From: Bacteroidota bacterium
GTDB lineage: Bacteria; Bacteroidota; Bacteroidia; Chitinophagales; Chitinophagaceae
Reading direction: 5' to 3'
Length of the DNA stretch: 5,353 bases
Assembly: GCA_947463975.1 (NCBI GenBank)
Contig: CANHUW010000113.1
Location: 1-5,353, forward strand
Made by a program: the position numbers and the translations under genes. This document shows, in pieces, positions 1 to 5,353 of this stretch. The notes under the pieces are model-generated. The model was given only the letters and a program-made list of their open reading frames with translations. It searched no databases and had not been told where the DNA came from. Position 1 is the stretch's first letter; the number at the start of each line of letters is the position of its first letter.

Positions 1-1
1 G

Positions 2-1450
2 ACTAGTCCAACAGGCGGCAATATTACTTGGGCAGACTTTAAAGAGCAAGAAGATCAATATTTTGGATGGCCTATTTGGAATCCGAATAACAATAGCATG
101 TGGATGTCATGGATGGATCGTGGACAAAATAATTTAATGATCTATGAATTAGACATGACTAATGGTGCAAAGAAAGAAGTGTATAAAGAATATCAAAAAA
201 CATGGATTGATTTAGAAGATAGAGTGAGTGGAAGAATCAATTTCTTGGCAAATAACCAAGGGTATATAGCTCAGTCAGACGCATCTGGGTATAACCATTT
301 GTATTTGTACAATATGGAAGGTAAATTAATGAATGCGATTACTTCTGGAAAGTATACAGTTACTGGTATCAAGCAAATTGATGAAAAAAATAAAACCATT
401 TATTTTACTGCACGCGGTTTAGAAAATACAGCAAGAGTTGATTTATATGCAGTATACTTTAATGGTTCTTCTTTAGCGAGATTAACCTCAGGAGATTATC
501 ATAATAGCCAAGTGTATTTATCACCAGATGCGAAGAAAATAGTAACTGTATATAGTAATGTGAATACACCTACTACAATGGGAGTGATCCATAAAAAAGA
601 CAAAACCAAAACCATTCAAGTTATTGCCACTGCTGTAGATTCAAGCTACAAAGCAGATAATTTTGCAAAAACAGAATTAATCCGCATCAAGAGTGCAGAT
701 GGTTTATATGAATTACCGGCTTTGGTAACTTGGCCTAAAAATATGGACCCCACTAAAAAGTATCCAATGTTGGTGAGTATTTATGGTGGTCCTAGCGCAG
801 GTACGGTGATGGATAATTGGTCCAATCCTGCATATAAAGAGTCATTAGCAAAAGAAGGTTTGATTCAAGTAGCATTTGATCATAGAGCTAGCGGACATTT
901 TGGAAAAGAGGGAGTAAATTATATGTATCGTAATTTAGGCTATTGGGAAATGACAGATTATATGACCATGGCAAAATGGTTTATTGACAATGGTCAAGCA
1001 GATCCAAAGAAAATTGCGATCACTGGATTTAGTTATGGTGGATACATGAGTTGCTATGCATTGACCTTTGGATCATCTGTATTTACACACGCTATGGCAG
1101 GTGGAAGTGTTACTGCTTGGGAATTGTATGACTCTCATTATACAGAAAGATTTATGGATACGCCTAAGGAAAATCCAGAAGGATACAAGTCTGGATCTGT
1201 GATGACCCATATAAAAAACTTTAAAGGGGTTTTACAACTAGTACATGGCAGTTCTGATGATAATGTACATATGCAAAATTCTATTCAGTTATTAAGTGCA
1301 CTTCAAGATAATGGCAAGGATGTTGAATTCATGTTGTATCCAGGAGGTAGACATGGATGGGGCGGTGCAAAAGGAAAACATTTTGCAGACTTAAAAACAA
1401 AATTCATTTATACTCATTTATTAGAGAAGCCAGTTCCTGCTGCTAAATAA
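2..1450 (+). CDS. S9B prolyl oligopeptidase / dipeptidyl peptidase IV-like serine peptidase, 5'-truncated
   Basis: Serine peptidase of family S9B, likely periplasmic or outer-membrane associated and removing N-terminal Xaa-Pro dipeptides from peptides. The frame is open from base 2, so the gene starts outside the window; 482 residues are visible, numbered here from base 2. Residues 1 to about 225 resemble the end of the DPPIV N-terminal beta-propeller (an HLYLYNMEGK blade). From about 235 comes the alpha/beta-hydrolase domain. The triad is visible: Ser344 in GFSYGGYMS, Asp419 in HGSSDDNVH, His451 in GGRHGWGG. Tyr261 (IYGGPS) lies 83 residues before the serine, as human DPP4 Tyr547 does, and Tyr376 and Tyr380 (WELYDSHYTERFM) match the S1-pocket residues Tyr662 and Tyr666. 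This supports proline preference. The double-Glu motif that fixes dipeptide release, and any signal peptide, would lie in the missing part, so true DPP IV specificity is inferred. It ends 18 bases before ruvB. Confidence 0.93.
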   Translation, partial: TSPTGGNITWADFKEQEDQYFGWPIWNPNNNSMWMSWMDRGQNNLMIYELDMTNGAKKEVYKEYQKTWIDLEDRVSGRINFLANNQGYIAQSDASGYNHLYLYNMEGKLMNAITSGKYTVTGIKQIDEKNKTIYFTARGLENTARVDLYAVYFNGSSLARLTSGDYHNSQVYLSPDAKKIVTVYSNVNTPTTMGVIHKKDKTKTIQVIATAVDSSYKADNFAKTELIRIKSADGLYELPALVTWPKNMDPTKKYPMLVSIYGGPSAGTVMDNWSNPAYKESLAKEGLIQVAFDHRASGHFGKEGVNYMYRNLGYWEMTDYMTMAKWFIDNGQADPKKIAITGFSYGGYMSCYALTFGSSVFTHAMAGGSVTAWELYDSHYTERFMDTPKENPEGYKSGSVMTHIKNFKGVLQLVHGSSDDNVHMQNSIQLLSALQDNGKDVEFMLYPGGRHGWGGAKGKHFADLKTKFIYTHLLEKPVPAAK

Positions 1451-1468
1451 TTGAATTAATTAACTATC

Positions 1469-2497
1469 ATGTCGAATCTTATTTTAGATGCTGAAAGCCC
1501 AAATTTAAATCCTCAGGACAGAGAATTTGAAAATAGTATTCGCCCCACTGCGATTGAAGCATTCTCGGGTCAACCTCAGTTAATTGAAAATATCAGCATC
1601 TTTATTAAAGCGGCTAAAATGAGAGGGGAACCCCTGGACCATATCTTGTTTCATGGACCTCCGGGATTAGGCAAGACAACACTTAGTAGAATTGTTGCCA
1701 ATGAAATGGGTGTTCAAATCAAAGAAACTTCTGGACCAGTAATTGACAAGCCAAGCGATTTGGCTGGTTTATTGACTAGTTTAGAACCCAATGACGTATT
1801 ATTTATTGACGAGATACATCGATTAAGTACGGTGGTAGAAGAATATTTATATGCTGCTATGGAAGACTTTAAGATTGATATCATGATTGATAGTGGTCCG
1901 AATGCCAGAAGTATTCAAATAAATTTAAATCCATTCACTTTAGTGGGAGCTACTACTAGAAGCGGATTATTAACTGCTCCATTATTGTCAAGATTTGGGA
2001 TTAAATCAAGATTGGAATATTATCCTGCCATAGTATTACAAAAGATCATCGAAAGAAGTGCTCAGATATTAACTGTTAAGGTGGATAGCCATGCAGCAGG
2101 TGAAATTGCTAGAAGAAGTAGAGGAACACCCAGAATTGCCAATGGTTTATTAAGAAGAGTACGGGATTTTGCACAGGTATTGAATGATGGTCAAGTAGAT
2201 TTAGGCATTACCCAACATGCATTAAAAGCATTGAATGTGGATGAGCATGGTTTAGATGAAATGGATAATAGAATTTTACTTGCTATTATAGAAAAATTCA
2301 AGGGTGGGCCAGTGGGTATTTCAACGATTGCTACTGCTGTAGGTGAAGAGTCTGGTACGATTGAAGAAGTATATGAACCTTTTTTGATTCAAGAAGGCTT
2401 TTTACAAAGAACGCCTCGTGGACGTGAAGTCACCCACAAGGCGTATGAACATTTAGGAAAAATTAAATCCCAAGGAAATAGTCAAGAATTATTTTAG
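1469..2497 (+). CDS. ruvB: Holliday junction branch migration ATPase RuvB
   Basis: Cytoplasmic AAA+ motor that forms hexameric rings on duplex arms of a Holliday junction and, with RuvA and RuvC, drives branch migration and resolution in recombinational repair. The 342-residue length is normal. All expected parts are present: Walker A GPPGLGKT at 63-70, Walker B with DEIH at 114-117, the RuvA-contacting hairpin region about 134-157, sensor I ATTR at 161-164, arginine finger Arg175 in SRFGI, sensor II GTPR at 219-222, and the C-terminal winged helix ending with the TPRGRE signature at 315-320. The ATG at 1469 gives the usual short leader before the IRP motif (residues 24-26); no Shine-Dalgarno sequence precedes it, which is common in Bacteroidota. 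The 18-base gap after the peptidase suggests possible co-transcription, although the two have no known functional link. ruvA and ruvC are not in the window. Its stop overlaps the convergent response-regulator gene. Confidence 0.98.
   Translation: MSNLILDAESPNLNPQDREFENSIRPTAIEAFSGQPQLIENISIFIKAAKMRGEPLDHILFHGPPGLGKTTLSRIVANEMGVQIKETSGPVIDKPSDLAGLLTSLEPNDVLFIDEIHRLSTVVEEYLYAAMEDFKIDIMIDSGPNARSIQINLNPFTLVGATTRSGLLTAPLLSRFGIKSRLEYYPAIVLQKIIERSAQILTVKVDSHAAGEIARRSRGTPRIANGLLRRVRDFAQVLNDGQVDLGITQHALKALNVDEHGLDEMDNRILLAIIEKFKGGPVGISTIATAVGEESGTIEEVYEPFLIQEGFLQRTPRGREVTHKAYEHLGKIKSQGNSQELF
2494..2497. other. Convergent stop-codon overlap between ruvB and the response regulator gene
   Basis: The four bases TTAG contain the ruvB stop TAG (2495-2497) on the plus strand and the response-regulator stop TAA (complement of 2494-2496) on the minus strand. 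No intergenic space exists, so transcription from either side must end inside the other gene. No GC-rich hairpin followed by a T tract is visible around the junction. Confidence 0.9.
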
Positions 2498-3192
2498 TTC
2501 ACCACTAATCTAAATCCGTTTCCGTGAATATTGACGATTTCAATTTTCTCGTCTTCTTTCAAGTACTTTCTCAATTTTGCAATGTATACATCCATACTTC
2601 TACCATTAAAGTAGGTATCGCTACCCCAAATTTTCTTCAATGCTTTTTCTCTAGTCAATAAATCATTTTTATGCTCAGCAAGCATTTTCAATAATTCATT
2701 TTCTTTTGGAGATAACACTTGCACTTGTCCGTTGAAAACCAATTCTCTTAATTTAGGATTGAAATGATATTTACCTAATTCGAATTCTTGGTTGTCAACA
2801 ATTTTATTATCTTCTTCATTTCTTTTAATAATCGCTTTGATCTTCATTAAAAGCACTTCACTATCAAAAGGTTTGGTGATATAATCGTCCGCGCCTAATT
2901 TATATCCAGTGATAATATCTTCTTTTAATGTTTTAGCACTTAAAAAGAATAATGGGATATCCGGATCTGAGTTTCTGATTTCTTCAGCTAATGTAAAGCC
3001 ATCCATATTGGGCATCATTACATCTAATAAGCAAAGGTCAAATTTCTCTCTTTGAAATGCTGCTAAACCTAATCGACCATCTCTTTCTAAGGTAACTTCA
3101 TATTCGTCTAATTCTAGGTAATTTTTTAACACTAAACCTAGATTGCTGTCATCTTCACAAAGAAGAATTTTATATTTTTTCTTGTCTTCCAT
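2494..3192 (-). CDS. OmpR/PhoB-family response regulator, RprY-like
   Basis: Cytoplasmic two-component transcription factor of 232 residues: phosphorylation by a histidine kinase should control its binding to promoters. Receiver domain about 7-124: acidic pocket Glu13-Asp14 in LCEDD, phosphoacceptor Asp57 in LLDVMMP, switch Ser85 in FLSAK (Thr is commoner in the family), aromatic switch Tyr104 and conserved Lys107 in YITKPF. An OmpR/PhoB winged-helix DNA-binding domain spans about 138-230, with the recognition-helix region RSMDVYIAKLRKYL and the wing NIHGNGFRL. The wording resembles Bacteroides RprY; that subfamily name is inferred from memory. The ATG at 3192 places the first strand correctly. 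No kinase gene adjoins it: ruvB converges on its 3' end and recQ lies upstream, so its partner is unknown from this window. A 78-base gap upstream leaves room for its own promoter. Confidence 0.95.
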   Translation of the reverse strand: MEDKKKYKILLCEDDSNLGLVLKNYLELDEYEVTLERDGRLGLAAFQREKFDLCLLDVMMPNMDGFTLAEEIRNSDPDIPLFFLSAKTLKEDIITGYKLGADDYITKPFDSEVLLMKIKAIIKRNEEDNKIVDNQEFELGKYHFNPKLRELVFNGQVQVLSPKENELLKMLAEHKNDLLTREKALKKIWGSDTYFNGRSMDVYIAKLRKYLKEDEKIEIVNIHGNGFRLVVN

Positions 3193-3234
3193 ATTGATTG
3201 CTTTATGTAAAGAAACAATTTTTTACAATGCTTC

Positions 3235-3265
3235 TAAAATTAGGGATTCCAATCTTTTGTTAAAA
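3235..3265 (-). promoter_or_regulatory. Weak candidate Bacteroidota-type promoter for the response regulator gene
   Basis: The 78 bases between recQ and the response regulator (3193-3270) contain, on the minus strand, TAATTTTA (3235-3242), seven of eight matches to the Bacteroidota -7 consensus TAnnTTTG, lacking the final G. A TTTT (3262-3265) lies 19 bases upstream, near the -33 consensus TTTG, also lacking the G. The start codon would follow about 40 bases downstream. In DNA this AT-rich such a match can arise by chance, so this is only a candidate. No terminator-like hairpin for recQ was seen in the same gap. Confidence 0.22.
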
Positions 3266-3270
3266 TATAC

Positions 3271-5001
3271 CTAATCCTTCGTACTTGTACAAATATCACA
3301 AATATTACATGAAATAGGGTTTTTTTCTCCAAAATAACGAGCTAAAAATTGACTTCTACAAACTAGGTGTACAGCTTGAATGTATTGGGCAAATGCCTTG
3401 ATTCTTTCAAGAAATGCATTTTTTCTGGCAGTATATTGGTCCAAATCCAATTTCATAAATTCGGCAGAAGTTCTATTCCAATTAAATTGAACAATGGGTT
3501 GGTTTTCTTTTTGATGATAATTGATCAGTCCTAATTCTGTTAAATAAATCAGTTGCTTTTGGATAAAATAAATATCTCTTTGTACTAATTCTGCCAATAG
3601 ATTTTCTTGAATCATTTGAGGACTATCTAAAATGCCTCCATAGGTTCTTAATAATGTTTGTAAAACAGTTCCAGCAATTACATTATTATTTTCAAATTGT
3701 TCAATAGTATGTCTATCTCCTAATACCTGAACCATGGAGGGTTTAAAAGATGCTTCAGAAAATTTAACATGTCCTTCTTGTGCAATCCATTGTAAGGCAT
3801 TTCTTGCAATTGTCTTGTCTATTTCAAATACCAAACAAAATTGTTCAAAGTCAAAAGGGAATTGGTCTTGTTCGCCCATTCCAATGGGTAATTGAACAAA
3901 ATCGGCCAAGTGTTGATAGACTTTTTTAATTGTTTCAATGGGGGGAAACTTTTTTAGTTGTAAGGCTTCCCAATAATCCCAGTCTGAAGTTTGATAGAGT
4001 AATATGGCTTCTGCAGATTGCCCATCTCTTCCTGCTCTTCCAGCTTCTTGATAGTATTGTTCAATACTTCCAGGAATATCATAGTGAATCACTGTTCTAA
4101 CATCTGGTTTATTGATACCCATGCCAAATGCACTGGTACAAACCACTATTTGAATTTGATTATTCATCCAGGATTCCTGAACACTTTTACGAACTTGTAT
4201 GGGTAACCCAGCATGATATTCTTCCACACTAAATTTATATGCTTTCAAAAGCTGTGTGAGCTGTGTAACATTATTTCTAGTGCCACAATAAATAATAGTG
4301 GATCCTTCTTTTTGGATTAATATATTTCTTAAACTATGTAATTTAACTGCTACTTTGTTGACTGCATAACTCAAATTAGGTCTTAAAAAGCTACTGGTAA
4401 TGATTGTTGGTTGATGTAATTGAAGTTGTTTAATCATGTCCTCCTGTACCATGGGTATGGCAGAGGCGGTCATGGCTAATAAAGGGATAGAAGGAAATAA
4501 TTTTTTGATGATATCTAACTTTCTATAGGAAGGTCTAAAGTCATAGCCCCATTGAGAAATGCAATGTGCTTCGTCTATGGCAATGAGTTGTATGGGTAGA
4601 GTTTGTAAAAATTCTTGAAAATTTTTTTGAGCCAATTTTTCGGGGGAACAATAAATAAATTGATACATGCCTGCTTGAATATCTTTAAATATTTTTTGCT
4701 GGGTATAAAAATCAATATCTCCTCCCAATGTAATGGCACTGATATTTTTTGCTTTTAAATCTTTTACTTGATCTTGCATTAGAGCAATTAAAGGACTAAT
4801 CACTACACCTATTCCTTTTTTGCATAGTACGGGAATTTGGTAACAGATAGATTTTCCAGCTCCAGTAGGTAATAAGGTCAACACATCTTTCCCCGCTAGA
4901 ACAGTTTCAATAACAGAAAGCTGTTGAGGTCTAAACGCTTTATACCCCCAATAGTTTTGTAGTATTTCTTGAGGACTAGTATATGTAGTATTGCCTTGCA
5001 A
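3271..5001 (-). CDS. recQ: RecQ-family ATP-dependent 3'-5' DNA helicase, no HRDC domain, C-terminal zinc-type cysteine cluster
   Basis: Superfamily 2 DNA helicase that unwinds DNA 3' to 5' in recombinational repair and stalled-fork processing in the cytoplasm. The 576-residue protein has every helicase motif: motif 0 YKAFRPQQ (20-27, Gln27), Walker A TGAGKS (46-51), Ia SPLIALMQDQV (69-79), DEAH (143-146) followed by the RecQ-specific aromatic loop HCISQWGYDFRPSY, III AMTAS (176-180), IV IIYCGTRNN (236-244), V TSAFGMGINKPDVR (289-302) and VI QYYQEAGRAGRDG (315-327). About 380-425 looks like a winged-helix segment. Four cysteines, 548, 565, 568 and 571, form C-x16-C-x2-C-x2-C, the spacing of the E. 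coli RecQ zinc site (Cys380, 397, 400, 403), but at the very C-terminus. No HRDC domain follows. The start is TTG at 4999-5001: the frame has a stop two codons earlier and the next in-frame ATG is Met75, inside motif Ia. It lies three bases after the ATPase stop, suggesting co-transcription. Confidence 0.95.
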   Translation of the reverse strand: MQGNTTYTSPQEILQNYWGYKAFRPQQLSVIETVLAGKDVLTLLPTGAGKSICYQIPVLCKKGIGVVISPLIALMQDQVKDLKAKNISAITLGGDIDFYTQQKIFKDIQAGMYQFIYCSPEKLAQKNFQEFLQTLPIQLIAIDEAHCISQWGYDFRPSYRKLDIIKKLFPSIPLLAMTASAIPMVQEDMIKQLQLHQPTIITSSFLRPNLSYAVNKVAVKLHSLRNILIQKEGSTIIYCGTRNNVTQLTQLLKAYKFSVEEYHAGLPIQVRKSVQESWMNNQIQIVVCTSAFGMGINKPDVRTVIHYDIPGSIEQYYQEAGRAGRDGQSAEAILLYQTSDWDYWEALQLKKFPPIETIKKVYQHLADFVQLPIGMGEQDQFPFDFEQFCLVFEIDKTIARNALQWIAQEGHVKFSEASFKPSMVQVLGDRHTIEQFENNNVIAGTVLQTLLRTYGGILDSPQMIQENLLAELVQRDIYFIQKQLIYLTELGLINYHQKENQPIVQFNWNRTSAEFMKLDLDQYTARKNAFLERIKAFAQYIQAVHLVCRSQFLARYFGEKNPISCNICDICTSTKD

Positions 5002-5007
5002 AATTTA
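4999..5007 (-). promoter_or_regulatory. ATPase stop / recQ TTG start junction, likely translational coupling
   Basis: Read on the minus strand the nine bases are TAA ATT TTG: the metal-ATPase stop, one sense codon, then the recQ start. Both genes are in the same reading frame. No ATG is available, so TTG (or, less likely, ATT) must initiate recQ. A terminating ribosome could restart here without a separate binding site, which would tie RecQ synthesis to that of the ATPase. Coupling is inferred; the junction itself is read directly. Confidence 0.65.
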
Positions 5008-5353
5008 GACTAGTTTTTTCTTAAATAATCTCAATGAATTTAGTGCTAAAACAACATCGCTTAATCCCATGATTAAAGCGCCATAAGTAGGGCCCCAGGT
5101 ACCTAACAAACCAAACGCTGCAATGGGTATGGCTACTATATTATAAGAAAAAGCCCAAGCTAGATTTTCTTTGATGGTTTCGTAAGTTCTTCTTCCTAAA
5201 CCCAAAGACATAGGTAAATTTTTCAAACCTTGATTCATTAAAATAACCTGCGCACTTTGAATTGCAATATGTGAAGCATTGCTTAAAGAAATTCCAATAG
5301 TGGCTTTGGCTAAAGCTGGAGCATCGTTAATTCCATCACCTACCATGGCAGTA
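5005..5353 (-). CDS. P1B-type heavy-metal-transporting ATPase (CopA-like), C-terminal part only
   Basis: C-terminal 115 residues of an inner-membrane P-type ATPase that exports a soft metal, most likely Cu(I) or Ag(I). The reading frame runs off the right edge, so the metal-binding domains, CPx motif and phosphorylation site DKTG are not visible. Residues are numbered from the first complete codon (Thr1). The P-domain hinge GDGIND is at 5-10, followed by APAL. The next-to-last membrane helix fits the copper-class pattern N(x6)YN(x4)P exactly (Asn63, Tyr70, Asn71, Pro76). The last helix fits P(x6)M(x2)SS(x5)N except that the second serine is aspartate: Pro88, Met95, Ser98, Asp99, Asn105. The P-domain segment usually read as GTGTDVA is SNASHIA here, and the following Glu is Gln. 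It ends in a short basic tail, FKKKLV. Copper specificity is therefore likely but not proven. recQ follows after three bases. Confidence 0.92.
   Translation of the reverse strand, partial: TAMVGDGINDAPALAKATIGISLSNASHIAIQSAQVILMNQGLKNLPMSLGLGRRTYETIKENLAWAFSYNIVAIPIAAFGLLGTWGPTYGALIMGLSDVVLALNSLRLFKKKLV

Noticed and set aside
98..1450. Reading the peptidase as a complete gene starting at the ATG at 98
   Set aside because: The same frame is open back to base 2 with peptidase-like sequence, and S9B enzymes are about 700 residues or more; the gene is cut by the window edge.
2144..2149. Gly226 in RuvB (IANGLLRR) where E. coli has Arg
   Set aside because: I recall small residues here in other Bacteroidota RuvB proteins, and the sensor II arginine Arg222 is intact, so it is probably lineage variation.
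2494..2508. Inverted repeat TTAGT / ACTAA at the convergent junction as a bidirectional terminator
   Set aside because: The arms are only five AT-rich base pairs around a five-base loop, with no GC-rich stem or strong T tract; chance is sufficient.
4018..4206. 62-residue plus-strand open frame inside recQ
   Set aside because: It lies wholly antisense to conserved RecQ helicase motifs V and VI, resembles no family I know, and has no supporting context; it is a shadow of recQ.
1469..5001. ruvB and recQ as a DNA-repair operon or defence island
   Set aside because: They lie on opposite strands and converge around an unrelated regulator; both are ordinary housekeeping repair genes, and no defence-associated gene is present.
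2..5014. Recurrent ACTAGT hexamers (near 2, 1774, 4975 and 5009)
   Set aside because: Spacing is irregular, there is no shared flanking sequence, and most copies fall in coding sequence; no sign of a repeat element.
5005..5346. Treating the metal-ATPase piece as a complete 113-residue protein beginning at the Met of MVGDGIND
   Set aside because: That Met is an internal conserved P-domain residue, the frame continues to the window edge, and the catalytic parts must lie beyond it.

Overview
The window carries five protein genes packed almost end to end on AT-rich DNA. It looks like ordinary chromosome of a member of the Bacteroidota, possibly Chitinophagales. The reasons are a secreted S9B dipeptidyl-peptidase-IV-type enzyme, an RprY-like response regulator, a RuvB with Bacteroidota-type wording, a RecQ without HRDC and with a C-terminal cysteine cluster, and the lack of clear Shine-Dalgarno sequences before the starts. 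The phylum assignment rests on protein resemblance recalled from memory; the family within the phylum is a guess. No RNA gene, insertion sequence, CRISPR array or phage gene was seen.

Layout. Plus strand: the C-terminal two thirds of an S9B prolyl oligopeptidase/DPP IV-like peptidase (2-1450, cut by the left edge), then ruvB (1469-2497) after an 18-base gap. Minus strand, in transcription order from the right edge: the C-terminal end of a CopA-like P1B metal-transporting ATPase (5005-5353, cut by the right edge), a RecQ-family helicase (3271-5001) beginning almost directly after the ATPase stop, and an OmpR-family response regulator (2494-3192) after a 78-base gap. ruvB and the response regulator converge and share four bases at their stop codons. 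No gap between genes exceeds 78 bases.

How the genes relate. RuvB (Holliday junction migration) and RecQ (3'-5' DNA unwinding) both act in recombinational repair but lie on opposite strands, so they are not one operon. The ATPase and RecQ genes are probably co-transcribed, with RecQ started by reinitiation at a TTG codon. The response regulator has no histidine kinase gene beside it and may have its own promoter in the 78-base gap. The peptidase and ruvB may share a transcript by spacing alone.

I found no convincing new system. The points most worth a second look are the RecQ whose zinc-type cysteine cluster lies at the extreme C-terminus rather than just after the helicase core, its TTG start in frame with the upstream ATPase, and non-consensus residues in the last transmembrane helix and P-domain of the metal ATPase.
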